From assembly GCA_029834535.1 (NCBI GenBank), contig JAQMWT010000344.1, positions 1 through 64,000 of the forward strand: 64,000 bases of DNA, read 5' to 3'. Positions 48,697 to 59,014 of this stretch are shown piece by piece; the stretch's first letter is position 1; each line of letters opens with the position of its first letter. Under the pieces are notes generated by a model that searched no databases, was not told where the DNA came from, and saw only the letters and a list, made by a program, of their open reading frames with translations. The position numbers and the translations under genes were made by a program. Source of the DNA: Chrysophaeum taylorii (Eukaryota; Sar; Pelagophyceae; Pelagomonadales; Pelagomonadaceae).

Positions 48697-51217
48697 ATGG
48701 AGAGGGTCGCAGCGTCGCTGTCGACAGAGCCTCGTGAAAGATTATTGATGCAGGAGGCGTCCGGGGACCGCGAAGGGAGCGTGTTATCACCGCGGTCGGT
48801 GGCGACGAAGAAGGTTGACGGGGAGTTTCCCCAGGGCGCGACGTGCTCGTCGCCTGCTGCGATGGAGTGTGAAAATGCCGACGCATGCGGGTTAGCGCCT
48901 GCGTCCAAGGAGATGCCGTCGTTCTTGCCGAGCCTCGTGATCGAGGTTCTCGGGTATCCGGCGGCGTTGGCATCGATGGTGGCGTGCCAGGCGTGGCGGA
49001 GCCACGGAGAACGAATATTTCGGTCAGAGCTGCGAGAGTTGCGGAGCGCGTGCGAATGCAAGGCCGAGTACCTGGGGCTGCCCGCGACGACCAAGTCGAC
49101 GATCTCGATAGCCTTCTCGCCGGACCAGCGGCGGTTCGCGTCGACGCACGGCGACCACACGGTCAAGGTGGTCGACTTCGCGACGAGTCGGGTCGTCGCG
49201 ACGCTGCGCGGGCACCCGCGCACGCCGTGGACCGTCAAGTTCCATCCGTTCGAGCCCGACATCGTCGCGTCGGGGTGCCTGGGTTTCGAGGCTCGGATTT
49301 GGCGGGTCTCGACCGAGCGCTGCGCGAGCCGCACGGAGTTCGACCGCGCCATCATCAGCTTGAGTTTCCACCCCTCTGGCGAGTTCCTCGCGATCGCCGC
49401 GGGTACCTACATCTACCTCTGGCAGTACGCGACGGGCGCGCCGCCGCAGCGCGAGTTCTCGCACCCTCACCCGATTCGATGCCTGCGCTTTCTTCCGTCC
49501 GCCGCGGGCGCCATCATCGTCGGCGCCGCCAACGGCCTCCCCGTCGACGCGAGAATGCAGCACCGAGACGCCGACCCGACACTCCAGCCCGCCGACCAGC
49601 AGCGCCAGCGCGCGACCTTCCAGCTCATGGTGTGTGATTTCGACCTCGAGGCGGCGCGCCGCGGCGCGCTCGTCGGAACCCCGACCTCGCCGGCCCGACC
49701 GCCGCGCGCCGCCCCGCGGAACGACGACCCGCCCGTGCTCGCGCCGGTCGTCGGCGCCGGCCGCGCCATCTCCACCGAGCCGCGCTGCGTGCTGCGCCAC
49801 GCCCTCTTCTACAACGATGGCGGTTTCGACGTCGCGCCCTGCGGCACCTTCCTCTGCTCGTGCGCCGAGCTCTGGTTGCCGCGCGACGACGACGACGACG
49901 ACGACGAAGACGACGACGAAGACGACGACGACGCGGACGACGACGTCGTCCGCGCGTTCTCGGTCGCCGCGCGCCCGACGACACCGTCCCGCGCGCCGCC
50001 CGTCCGGGAGCCCCCCACCTCGCAGGCCTCGCGGTGGTTCGCCGCGACGACGACGTCGACGCCTCGGCGGGCGCCGTCGACGCGAGGCGCGAGCCCGCCG
50101 GCGTTCGGCGAGCGACGGCCCGCGGCGTCGTGGTGGCGCGGTCCGCGGGACGACGCGAGCCGGAGATCCCAGCGACGACCGCGAGCCGTCCGCGTCGACG
50201 TCGAGTCGGTCGCTCCGACGGGGCTCTGCGGCGCGATCATGCAGCCCCTCTTCGCCGACGACGCCGACGACGAGCGACCGACGCGTCGCGCGCGCTCGGT
50301 GTCTTCGCTCGACGACGCGGCGGACGAACGCGGCACGATCTCCTCCTCCGAGTCCGAGACGACCTCGCCGCGCCGCCGCCGCCGCGTCGACGCCGCCCCC
50401 CGCGAGCTCGGAGTCTCGGCGCTCGCCTCGCTTCCCGCCCGCCTCACGCCCGGCGAGCAACGTCGCCTCCGACAGCAGCTCGTCGTCCAAGACCAGATCC
50501 AGTTCTCGGACTCGCCGCTCTTTTCGCGCCGACCCTCGCTGCCGACGCCGCGACGCGACGACTCCCCCCCGCCTCCCTGGAATTTGGACTCCCCCCTCGA
50601 CTCGGCCGCGTCGAGCGACGACGGCCAGCCCTCGCGCCGCCGCGCCCCGCGATCAGCCCGCCGCCCGCGTCGTCTCGCCGCCTTGACGGCCGCCCCCGCC
50701 TCGCCCGCCGTCCCGGGAAAGTACACCCCGCACCTCGTCGTCGTCTCCCTCGTCGAAACTACGCGCAACCTCGTCACGGGCGAACTCGAGGGAAAACTCC
50801 TCCAGGCCACCGCCCTCGACGACCACTCCTTCTCGGGCGCGGGCGGCGAAAGCGCCGGCTCGGACATCGTCACCTCCGTCAAGCTCTCGCCCACCGCATC
50901 CCTCGTCCTCCTCGGCCACTCGCGCGGCGGCGACGGCACCGCCGGCGACGGCATCCCCCGCGTCGTTTCCGTCATCTACCGCGTCGGCGACATGGCCCGC
51001 ATCAACACCCGCAAAGAGGTCGGAGACGACGTCAACATCGCCCGATTCCACCCCGTCTCTGGCGCCGGCATCGTCTACGGTACGTTCTTTTGTCGTCGTC
51101 GTCGTCGCTTGTAGTTTATGAGTCGCCTCCCCTGATGCCCGCGTCCTCTCCCTAGGCACCAAGCAAGGCCGCATCTGCAAGATCACGCCGGCCCGCTCGC
51201 ACCACCATCCAGCCTAA
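48697..51217 (+). CDS. AMBRA1: AMBRA1-like WD40 protein with possible F-box
   Basis: 814 residues in two exons (48697-51079 and 51156-51217; 76-bp intron, GTACGT donor, CTAG acceptor). The WD40 part begins STISIAFSPDQRRFASTHGD and HTVKVVDFATSRVVATL, then GHPRTPWTVKFHPFEPDIVA and SGCLGFEARIWRVS, which match AMBRA1. The last blade lies far away (DIVTSVKLSPTASLVLLGHS to DVNIARFHPVSGAGIVYGTK), the split-propeller layout of AMBRA1, with a disordered acidic and Arg/Ser-rich insert between. AMBRA1 is a CUL4-DDB1 substrate receptor in autophagy and cell-cycle control. Before the propeller, LPSLVIEVLGYPAALASMV and ACQAWRSHGE resemble an F-box. Start: first ATG after a stretch open from GTG 48652. Confidence 0.8.
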
Positions 51218-51768
51218 ACGACGCGCGCGCGCGCGCGCGCTCTCCCCTGTTGGAACGGTCGGGACCATTTTAAGTTTTCATCCACCCCCGCACATACGTT
51301 ATCTTCACCAACAACAACCTCGTCACTTCTCGACGCTCGCCTTTCGTCGTCGCCGTCGCTTTTGTGTGACGCGAAGCAACGTTCCGACCTCGACGCGTCG
51401 GCCTCTTCTCGAACGTTCTCGTCGTCGAACCTGCATATTGTGCTCTTGTCCTTGGTGGTCGTGACTACCGGACAACAACCAGCCGGTTTGTTTGTTAGAC
51501 CCGTGCAATACACGTCCAACGCCAAGCTCATACTACCTACCCACGCGTCGATGATACCTATCTCCGGTACTTAAATAAGATGATTTGTGTTTTCTTTTAA
51601 TGAGTCCTGGAGGAGCGAGAGTAGATGATCGCGTCTGGACACACACACACACACACACAAACATCTCCGAGACAAGAAGAAGAAGAAGAAGGTTGCTTTC
51701 ACAATCTCTGCTATTGCTAGCGGAGGTCATGCATGATAATCGGGATGAGGACAATAATAACATCGATC
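51218..51768. other. Convergent intergenic region with simple repeats
   Basis: Between two stop codons: a CG dinucleotide run (51220-51240), an AC run (about 51640-51659) and a GAA run near 51676-51692. No gene seen. Confidence 0.5.
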
Positions 51769-52640
51769 TTAGTGACCGCCGGACCTTGCTTGACTCCAGC
51801 CAAATATCATCTCGTCCTCGGGGTACTTGGTCTTGAGGAAGGCGTCGCACGCGAACACCCGCTTCGCGTATTCATCGAGACGCGGAAACTTGGCAATCGG
51901 AATCTCGAAGCTGTCTTTGAAGTGGGGGGCGGCGACGGTGAGGACGTAAAGCTTGGTCGCAATGGAGCAGTCCGAGAGGCCCGGGTCCTCCTTCCCGGAG
52001 AGGTACGGCGTCCCGAGCACCTCGAGGCGCGATTCGACTTTCTCGAGCGCGGCATAGACACCCTGCGCGAGCTCCTCGTCTGCGCTCGGATCCGTATTTT
52101 TTATAAACTTAGCGATCGAGCCGAAGAGAGTCGACGTCTCGGACATGGATTTTTCGTCCTCCGGCGTTGGAGGAAGCGCGACGGCCGCGATCTTCGCCGA
52201 CTCGGACACCGCGCCGGTGCCGTCGGCCACCGGGGCGAGGCACGGCATCGACCCGCCATGGTCGTCGAGGAGCCATTGAGGCTTGTCGGCTTTGGGCGTC
52301 GGCTTGAGCTGGTACGCCTGATTCGACACCTCCATGGCCATGCGAGCGTAGTGCGTGAACGGGCAATCGCCTGCGAGTCCGCCGTCTCTTTGCCACGCAC
52401 CAACGTCCAGAACGTACCGACACCCTCGCCATCCCTGGAAGGTTTGCAGTAAAGGACAGGTGGCATCTCTTCCTCTGGTGAGGCCGCTCGAGCCGATGTT
52501 CTGCACGATGTTCTGGACGACGCAGAAATCGCAGAGAAACCGAGAGTTGACCGTTGGGGATCCGCGAGGGCGCGGCTGAACGCGTCGGCCGTCAACAACG
52601 CGACCAGGAGCACCATCGCAACCGTGCTTAAGTTTGTCAT
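51769..52640 (-). CDS. Dehydroascorbate reductase / GST-omega-like, plastid-targeted
   Basis: Two exons (52640-52418 and 52370-51769), 47-bp intron (GTACGT donor, CAG acceptor), 274 residues. MTNLSTVAMVLLVALLTADAF is a signal peptide, with Phe in an AFSR context that fits secondary-plastid import. The splice creates VLYCKPSRDGEGVGDCPFTH; GDCPF is the active-site motif of DHAR/CLIC-type GSTs, with the catalytic Cys. WLLDDHGGSMPCLAPV and AVSESAKIA complete the glutathione site. The C-terminal domain has YLSGKEDPGLSDCSIATKLY, as in DHARs. It reduces dehydroascorbate with glutathione in the ascorbate cycle. Confidence 0.85.
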
Positions 52641-53224
52641 CGCGCGTCGCGGCAACGTGTGAGCTTGATGATGATGATGATGATGATGATGCGTCCCGCT
52701 GAACGTCAGCAATATAATATCGCGACTTGGCGGGCAGAGATTTTTCCGAGCGTGGCCGGCGCTGAACGCGCGGAACTTCTCCGATCGCAACCGCCGGTTT
52801 CAAACGGTGCGAGGCTTGTAGGATTCTCGAGTGCGTCTTCCTCTCACTTTGAGAGGCCCTTGTTGGCTCGCCTCGATCTTGAAGATGGTTTCCGTGATGT
52901 GAGAGTTATTGACCGAAGAGCAACCAGGTCGTCGTCCGAGGTCGACTTGGCCTCCCACCCTTGAACAAACAAGTCGTCGGAAACGAAGGTTAAGGCGAAG
53001 CACTCGAGGACATCTCCGGCGAGAGCTCGTCGGCAAGAGCAGCCCTCGCCAAAGAAAATGCTGAAAATGTCGATTTTTCCAGCTTCTTTTCAAAAGATGT
53101 GAAAGACGTCCCAGAGGAGCCTGCTTAAAAAAACTTCGGGCCAACTGGAGACGACGCGTGTTTGTTTGATGACGTTGGACCATTTTTTTTTATGAAATCG
53201 ATTTCCCCGAGTTGCCCGCGCGTA
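52641..53224. other. Intergenic region
   Basis: A TGA trinucleotide run (52666-52691) and no recognised gene. Open frames of up to about 125 codons on either strand show no domain. Confidence 0.4.
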
Positions 53225-53454
53225 CTACCCATAGACGTGGTGGATCATGGGCAGCATCTCCTCCGGACAGAGCGAGCCATCGAGGAAGTCCATGAAGTCG
53301 TCGAGGTGGTGGGCGTCCACGCGTCGTTTTCCAGCCAGCCAGGACGTCGCGCGGTGAACCACGAACCTGCACGAACTCGAGACTCCGACCTCTTCGTTTG
53401 GTACCAGTGGTACAACAATGTCGTTGCGGGATCTGTTACAGTCTTCTTCTTAGC
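53225..53454 (-). CDS. C-terminal exon of an unidentified gene
   Basis: An open minus-strand stretch ends in a well-formed C-terminus: DIVVPLVPNEEVGVSSSCRF, VVHRATSWLAGKRRVDAHH, LDDFMDFLDGSLCPEEML. It has no ATG. An exon may begin at an acceptor near 53366 (CAG), 53426 (CAG) or 53452 (AAG). It could be an alternative 3' end of the PDZ-PA gene upstream or part of a separate gene. No family recognised. Confidence 0.35.
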
Positions 53455-53576
53455 CCTCGATCAATCACCACGGAGACGTCGCGAGAGGCCCGCACGATGT
53501 TTTCATTGTTTCTTCTTCAACAGACGTCTCTTTTGGCAGCTAAGTTCTCGCGATGGGAGCTCGAACGGCGAGTATG

Positions 53577-55019
53577 CTAAAGTTCATCGGCGATCGAAGA
53601 AGCGCGGAGTCGGTTTGTCTGCAGCATGGACCATGTTTCCTGTAGATGTGCCCATTGGTCAGGGTCTTCCTCGTCGCCGCCTGGGGCAACAAGCCTGCGC
53701 AGCGCCCCGTAGACGCGGATCTGATGGCGCGGATCGCGCGGCCAGGCCTCGGGCCGATCTCGAAGACGAAGCAACTCGCGCCAGGTTCTGAGGAGGCGGG
53801 GGCGCCGCGAGACACCCTTCACAACGAGACGAGTGGCGTTCCAGCTAAGGTCGGCGCGAATCCGACTCGCGGCCGAGGGCGAGACGACAGCCACGGCAGT
53901 CTTGGGGAGTGGATGTCTTGTCGAATTGGAGAAGGTCTCCGGCATCGGGGGCGCGGTGCCCAAGGGCGCCGACGGCGGGAGCAAGAGTACGACGCCGCAG
54001 TCGAGCGTTCGTTCGAGGACGTCGAGGAAAGGGCCGAGGGCGCACGAAAAAAAATTATCGAGGGCAACGGCGGTACCCACGGGAGGAATCTCGAGTCGAT
54101 CACATTGCTCAGTAAATCGCGCGATCTCGAGGTCGCGCGGCACGCCGCACTCCGACGGTCTGGTGCCAATCGGCATCGACCTCGCGACGTTTGGCAAGCC
54201 GAGGACGGTGGCCTCCCACGAGCCGAAAGAGATCGCGGCGCCCTCGATCGGCGCGCTGTTCATCAACACCGACTTTTCGCGGCGGACGGCGGCTCTGACC
54301 TCCTCGGTTTTCGCGCACGAGCTGTTGTCGAAAAGAAAGCGGCCGGCGACGCGCGGTCGAGCGGCGGAGCGCCGGAGCGCCGCTCCGCCGTCCCTGTCGG
54401 TCCACGCGGCGACGATCCCCGACACGTCGTCGATAAGGGCCCGCTCGGCCGTCATGCGTACGGGCGCCGCCGCGACACTCGTGTCGGTAACGACGAGGCC
54501 CCGGCCACCGCCGAGCGCCACGGCGAGCGCCTTTTCGCCGTACGCGCACTCGCCGCGCGCGGCGACGACGTAGGCGTCCCGTGCTGCCGCCACTTGCGTG
54601 CACGCCGTCTCGGCCAAGACGATTGGACGCAGCTCGCACGACGGGCGTACCCCAAAGTCGGCGCTCACGACCTCCGCCCGCGCGAGCGTTTCCGTCTTAC
54701 CCGCGCGCTTAACGTCGAGCACCTCGAACGCGCCGATCCACGTCTCGTCGACGAAGGTCTCGACGGTGAGCGTGCGCGCGCTGGCCGACGTCCGCGACAG
54801 CATTTCCCGGGCTGCGAAGAGGTCTTCGGGGAGCGGCACATTGTTGACTGCGACGAGGCGATCCCCGACGCGGATTCCGCGCAGCCTTGTCGCGCCGACG
54901 ACAACACCTTTAATTTCGAGCGCGGCGTTGATCTCCACGCCGAGCGGACCAGCCGGCACCTCCACATCGCGCAGCCTCCCGAAAACCACCACCACCACCA
55001 CAGACACCCACCACCACAT
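53577..55019 (-). CDS. PDZ and protease-associated (PA) domain protein with signal peptide
   Basis: 480 residues, first ATG. MWWWVSVVVVVVFG is a signal peptide. Residues about 20-95 form a PDZ domain (PLGVEINAALEIKGVVVGAT, GIRVGDRLVAVNNVPL). Residues about 130-240 look like a PA domain (IVLAETACTQVAAARDAYVV then ARGECAYGEKALAVALGGGR), the lid found in vacuolar sorting receptors and many proteases. The remainder repeats a similar layout (GRFLFDNSSCAKTEEVR, TAVALDNFFSCALGPFLDVL, VVLLLPPSAPLG) and may be a second, diverged PA domain. No protease active site seen. Likely luminal or secreted. Confidence 0.65.
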   Translation of the reverse strand: MWWWVSVVVVVVFGRLRDVEVPAGPLGVEINAALEIKGVVVGATRLRGIRVGDRLVAVNNVPLPEDLFAAREMLSRTSASARTLTVETFVDETWIGAFEVLDVKRAGKTETLARAEVVSADFGVRPSCELRPIVLAETACTQVAAARDAYVVAARGECAYGEKALAVALGGGRGLVVTDTSVAAAPVRMTAERALIDDVSGIVAAWTDRDGGAALRRSAARPRVAGRFLFDNSSCAKTEEVRAAVRREKSVLMNSAPIEGAAISFGSWEATVLGLPNVARSMPIGTRPSECGVPRDLEIARFTEQCDRLEIPPVGTAVALDNFFSCALGPFLDVLERTLDCGVVLLLPPSAPLGTAPPMPETFSNSTRHPLPKTAVAVVSPSAASRIRADLSWNATRLVVKGVSRRPRLLRTWRELLRLRDRPEAWPRDPRHQIRVYGALRRLVAPGGDEEDPDQWAHLQETWSMLQTNRLRASSIADEL

Positions 55020-55162
55020 TATTGTGGGCGTTACGTCCGCAGATCCGTTGGAACGGCTTTTACATACAGCGAGGAGGAGGGGTCGTCAGCAGCGCGACTT
55101 GCGGGTAGTGGCGCGCGAAATCACCTGCGCATCGACGGCTATTATTACAAGAGCATAGGACA

Positions 55163-56023
55163 TCATCCAATGACGCACGGTGTCGGCCACGGAGAGCTCT
55201 GACATGCGTGACGAGACGTCGGTTCCCGCGCGGGAGCTGCGCCAAACGTCGTGACATGGGAAACACGCGCGATGGCGGTAAACAACAACGAATGCGCGTA
55301 CCCGGGGGCGGCGGCGGTGGCGGCGGCAGATCCTCTGGCGGAGCGTGCGGTGCCGTGCCCTCTCGCCGACTGCTGCGCTGTCGCCGCCAGAGGCGGGTCG
55401 GGCGGCGCGAGGGAAGCCGTGTCGCCCTCGACGTAGGCCGGGAAAGCCTCGGCAAAGGCGAGGATGCCGCGGGAAAGCACGAAGACGTTGGAAAAGCCCC
55501 GGTGCACGAGCTGGTGCGCGGCGGCGGCGGCTAGTCGTTCGGCGTCGTCGTAGAGAATGATGAGCTTGCCGTCCAGGTTGCGGAACTGGTACATCTCGGC
55601 GTGCATCTTGTCCTGCATGAGATGGCGCTGGGGCATCGACCTCGCTTGGAGGATGTGACACGCGTCGTAGGCCTCGGGGCCGCGGACGTCGAGGATGAGA
55701 TAGGGCCTGTCGTACGCGACCTTGGCGTCCTCGTCGTAGACGCAGACGCGCGGTCCGCCGTCGTCGCCGCCGTGGACGTTTGACTGGACGCGCTCGTCGT
55801 CGTGCTTCTCGTACTCCTCGAAGAGCTCGGCGAGCTCGTCGCGCGAGATTCTCAAAAAGGTCTCGTCGCGCCTTCGCAACACCTGGTTGTTGGTCAGATA
55901 CTTCACCTTGTTTTGCGTGGGCCCCGTCGAGAGGCGCGCCTGGATGTGCGCGTACTTCTTCGCTTCTGGAACGCGCGTCTCAAGTCCTTTCTTCGGCGGG
56001 CCGCCACGGCTGCTCCGCATCAT
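55163..56023 (-). CDS. CEP41: CEP41-like centrosomal/ciliary protein (rhodanese domain)
   Basis: 286 residues from the double Met at 56023/56020; the frame stays open upstream but overlaps the ribosomal gene's 5' region, so this start is preferred. The N-terminus AKKYAHIQARLSTG matches the KYQHVKSRLDTG block of CEP41. The rhodanese domain follows: YLILDVRGPEAYDACHI, GKLIILYDDAERLAAAAAHQ and GFSNVFVLSRGILAF, as in CEP41. The catalytic-loop cysteine position reads YDDAER, so sulfurtransferase activity is not expected. CEP41 promotes ciliary tubulin glutamylation, which implies flagella. The Ala-rich C-terminus is less certain and may hide an intron. Confidence 0.8.
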   Translation of the reverse strand: MMRSSRGGPPKKGLETRVPEAKKYAHIQARLSTGPTQNKVKYLTNNQVLRRRDETFLRISRDELAELFEEYEKHDDERVQSNVHGGDDGGPRVCVYDEDAKVAYDRPYLILDVRGPEAYDACHILQARSMPQRHLMQDKMHAEMYQFRNLDGKLIILYDDAERLAAAAAHQLVHRGFSNVFVLSRGILAFAEAFPAYVEGDTASLAPPDPPLAATAQQSARGHGTARSARGSAAATAAAPGYAHSLLFTAIARVSHVTTFGAAPAREPTSRHACQSSPWPTPCVIG

Positions 56024-56123
56024 CTTCTTGATTTGAAACGGGGCGGCCACCAACGGAAAGGGTAAGGCTACCTCTTTACTCCGTTGTCGCCGTTTTTTCG
56101 ACGTCGGCTCGCCAGGGAAAGAG
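56024..56123. promoter_or_regulatory. Divergent spacer, CEP41 / ribosomal protein uL14
   Basis: 100 bp between start codons. A pyrimidine tract (CTCCGTTGTCGCCGTTTTTTC, about 56079-56099) precedes the ribosomal gene and could be its initiator region. Confidence 0.4.
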
Positions 56124-56546
56124 ATGGGTGGAAACAACAAGCCGCCGGGGTTGGGCAACAAGCTCCGGATGACCTTGGGTCTCCCGATGTCGGCCGTGAT
56201 GAACTGCGCCGACAACACTGGGGCGAAGAATTTGTTCATCATCTCGGTCATCGGCGTCACGGGCCGGCTCAACAAGCTGCCGTCGGCCGCGCCGGGCGAC
56301 ATCGTCATGGCGACCGTTAAGAAGGGCAAGCCCGAGCTCCGCAAGAAGGTCATGCCCGCCGTTGTCGTCCGCCAGCGCAAGGCCTGGCGGAGAAGGGAAG
56401 GGCTTGTCATCTACTTTGAGGACAACGCCGGTGTCATCGTCAACAATAAGGGCGAGATGAAGGGCTCCGCCATCAACGGTCCCGTCGCCAAGGAGGCGGC
56501 GGATTTGTGGCCGCGTATTGCCTCCAACGCAGGCTCTATCCTTTAA
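56124..56546 (+). CDS. RPL23: 60S ribosomal protein L23 (uL14)
   Basis: 140 residues, no intron, the usual length. [20 protein letters not shown] is the conserved start of eukaryotic uL14, followed by [53 protein letters not shown] and [20 protein letters not shown]. uL14 sits at the subunit interface of the large subunit and binds 25/28S rRNA. Confidence 0.97.
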   Translation: MGGNNKPPGLGNKLRMTLGLPMSAVMNCADNTGAKNLFIISVIGVTGRLNKLPSAAPGDIVMATVKKGKPELRKKVMPAVVVRQRKAWRRREGLVIYFEDNAGVIVNNKGEMKGSAINGPVAKEAADLWPRIASNAGSIL

Positions 56547-57232
56547 GTAAGCGAACGATCCCCAACAAGTGCACCAAGGTATTGATGTCGTCGCCATCAC
56601 CATCATCTCTCTTGCCTGGACGTGTTGGTACGACACTCCTCCTCGACGCCGGGCCTGCCTTTCTCCATCCTTCTCGCGGAATTTAAGTCGATTAAGCTCG
56701 CTCCGGCTTTAATAATTCCGACGGAAGTAGAAAGTCATACAACAGCACCTCTCCTACTCTGTTTCGACGTTCGACGTATAACGAACTAACCTAACTAACT
56801 TCAGACCTCTTCAGACCTCTCCCGAGCATGGGAGCCAGCCCGGACCGACAGGAGCCAGTCCGGAATCACGGGCCTTTAGACGAGGAGCGCCGAAAGGTCG
56901 GTCGGTCGGCGGAGAGTGACCATCAAAGCTTGTCGCCATACGACGAGGAGACCGCGATGTGACTGACAACCAACTCGTCGATAACCTTCCGTCTTCGCCC
57001 CCCAGCCATACCCCGTCCCACTGCGAACTTTCCGGCTGCCAACCGGCCCGCCCGGGAGGCGAATATGTGCCAACCTACGCCGGGAGGGCGGATACCCTCG
57101 CAAGGCTCAGGATTCATGAGGCACCGTCCTCCATCGCAACCGCAGTCGGCGATCAGGGTCGATGTAAGTGCATGCCTAACAACAACACAATAAGAGGAAA
57201 CAACAATTTAGGATCATGACGTTCTTCTAATC

Positions 57233-57270
<38 letters not shown>

Positions 57271-57384
57271 CAATCTCGCGCGTGGCCCGCGTACGAGAGG
57301 GCGAGCTCCGTCCTGAGCCCGTTACAGCGGCGATGGGGCGCGGTCGCGAGACAAGAGAGGAAAAAGAGAAAAAGAGATATCGGA
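56547..57384. other. Intergenic region holding repeat copy B
   Basis: Contains the dispersed repeat (separate entry) and a pure ACG trinucleotide run at 57233-57270. No gene recognised. Confidence 0.5.
56812..57134. repeat. Dispersed repeat, copy B
   Basis: Shares CAGACCTCTCCCGAGCA at its start, AACCGGCC..CCGGGAGGCGA inside and AGGCACCGTCCTCCAT at its end with copy A (25970-26388), but is about 95 bp shorter. The first 8-10 bp are duplicated just upstream (CAGACCTCTT). Confidence 0.7.
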
Positions 57385-58005
57385 TTAAACACTGCGCTTA
57401 GTTTCGAAGAAAGCGCGAATGCAAACGATTTGCCAAATTGCGAGGGCGGCGAGAACGACGGTCTCGGCGCAGGTCCAAAAGTAGACTCGGGACTTGGTCG
57501 TCTTGAGAACTCTGCGATGCGTTTCTTCGCGGGAGCGCATGTAGGCTTGGTGGTCGATGAGCGTGAGTAGCCCCTCGTTGAGCTGTTCGGAGAAATCGAG
57601 GAGATCGCTAACCGAGCCGGCCTCCAAGGATTCGGGCGTGGGGTGCTTGGAGGCAACGCGAATCGCAAAGCCGACCGTCCGCGATACGCCGTCAGATTTG
57701 CCCTTGCTCCCGTTCGCGATGCAGAGATCGAGGACGCTGTTGCCCTTGGCCTCAAAGGCGAAGGTGCCTTCGGGCGAGCCAAGCGATTCGTAGAGCGGTT
57801 TGGGTTCCTCGTCGCTCGTCACGGTGACGACGAGATGCTCGGACACGTCGTTCGGCTTGATGAGCTCGAAGTTCCCGAACACCGACGCTTCCGGTTCGAC
57901 CTCGAGCATAAAACATTCGCGCTCTCCCGCGTCGAGTTGAACTACTAGCCCGCGCACGGACGCGATCACCGCAAACGCTGCCAACCGTCTCATGCGAAAA
58001 GACAT
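57385..58005 (-). CDS. p24/emp24 cargo receptor (TMED family)
   Basis: 206 residues: signal peptide (RRLAAFAVIASVRGLVV), GOLD domain with paired cysteines (ECFMLEV and LDLCIANG), coiled coil (LLDFSEQLNEGLLTLIDHQ, YMRSREETHRRV) and one membrane helix near the end (TVVLAALAIWQIVCIRAFF). The short cytosolic tail RAFFETKRSV has the di-Phe motif for COPII and a Lys for COPI. p24 proteins cycle between ER and Golgi and help package cargo such as GPI proteins. Confidence 0.93.
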   Translation of the reverse strand: MSFRMRRLAAFAVIASVRGLVVQLDAGERECFMLEVEPEASVFGNFELIKPNDVSEHLVVTVTSDEEPKPLYESLGSPEGTFAFEAKGNSVLDLCIANGSKGKSDGVSRTVGFAIRVASKHPTPESLEAGSVSDLLDFSEQLNEGLLTLIDHQAYMRSREETHRRVLKTTKSRVYFWTCAETVVLAALAIWQIVCIRAFFETKRSV

Positions 58006-58154
58006 GCTCTTGTTCGCCCAGGTCCGTGCTCTCTCTCTGTGGGGGGTAAATGAAGTATTGTTACGTCCTTTTTTTTGGCAGAGGGGTACGCGCGCGTGGT
58101 CCCCGAGTTCGTGAGAAGCCAGGCAAAAAAAAGATAATGATAAGAGGCTCGACC

Positions 58155-58889
58155 CTAAGAGCGGGCGGCCGTGAGTCTTTTGGCGACGGTCCGCATTCTG
58201 TTGTAGACCTTGCCCGGCGGTGCGCCCATAATGAGGTCGCAGATCGCATCGCGGGCGAGCTTGATGTTGGTGGTGCTGCCGAGGATGTGGATGTGCTGGT
58301 TGGCGATGACAACGCGGGTGCGAGTGGCGTTCTCGATGGCAAATCTGGTCTTGCCATCGGCGCCGGCGACGCGGCCGATCGCACGGCTGAGGTGGTCGCC
58401 CTGGAGGGTTTTGACGTCTTTAACCTCGAATGAATCGACGAACAAGTCATCCAAGCGCAAGAGGGCGACAGCGTCCTGCACCTCAAAGCCCATCGCGAAG
58501 GCGGCGACGTAGTCCGCACCCTTTTGGATGGCGCCGGCATCGATCGTGGAAGGACACGTCTTGAGCTCGACGCACCTCGTCCTTGGATTGAAGCGAACCT
58601 GGAGCTTGAGCTGCTGGGTGAGGGGGGCGATGAGCTTCTCCCAGGTTTTCCGCAGCGGCGTGTAGCGGTGCGCGGGGATTCGGACTTTTCGGTATTCGAC
58701 GCGACCGTCGCTCATCTCCTCGGCCGAGAGCGCGGCGAAGGTCGGAATCGTGGCGTCGTCCCTCGTCGTCGCATCCTTCCTCCCGGTTGGGGTCGTGGCG
58801 GCGTCCTTCATCGTCGCATCCTCCTCGGCGCCGGCAGAAGGCGCCTTTCGCTTTACTGCTGCTGCTGCTGCTGCTGCTGGCGGCGACAT
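58155..58889 (-). CDS. PNO1: Pre-rRNA processing protein PNO1 (DIM2)
   Basis: 244 residues from the first ATG (MSPPAAAAAAAVKRK; the Ala run comes from a CTG/GCA trinucleotide repeat). The KH-like region matches PNO1: YRKVRIPAHRYTPLRKTWEK, FNPRTRCVELKT, KGADYVAAFAMGFEVQDAVA, LLRLDDLFVDSFEVKDVKTL, GDHLSRAIGRVAGADGKTRF, IHILGSTTNIKLARDAICDL and IMGAPPGKVYNRMRTVAKRL. PNO1 binds the 18S rRNA 3' end with NOB1 and is needed for pre-40S maturation. It shares a function with UTP21 in this window. Confidence 0.95.
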   Translation of the reverse strand: MSPPAAAAAAAVKRKAPSAGAEEDATMKDAATTPTGRKDATTRDDATIPTFAALSAEEMSDGRVEYRKVRIPAHRYTPLRKTWEKLIAPLTQQLKLQVRFNPRTRCVELKTCPSTIDAGAIQKGADYVAAFAMGFEVQDAVALLRLDDLFVDSFEVKDVKTLQGDHLSRAIGRVAGADGKTRFAIENATRTRVVIANQHIHILGSTTNIKLARDAICDLIMGAPPGKVYNRMRTVAKRLTAARS

Positions 58890-59014
58890 GTGTATTTTTG
58901 GTGAAAGCACGAGTCAATCACTTACCCTCGCACCGAATCGCGAGGACTCGAGCTCGCCGCCTCCTTCGGCAGGGTCGGCCGCGATCGCAGCAGGCCAGCG
59001 CGGTGCATCAGACG

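Noticed and set aside
49024-50490. 488-codon minus-strand open frame
   Set aside because: Antisense of AMBRA1, Arg/Glu-rich and without domains.
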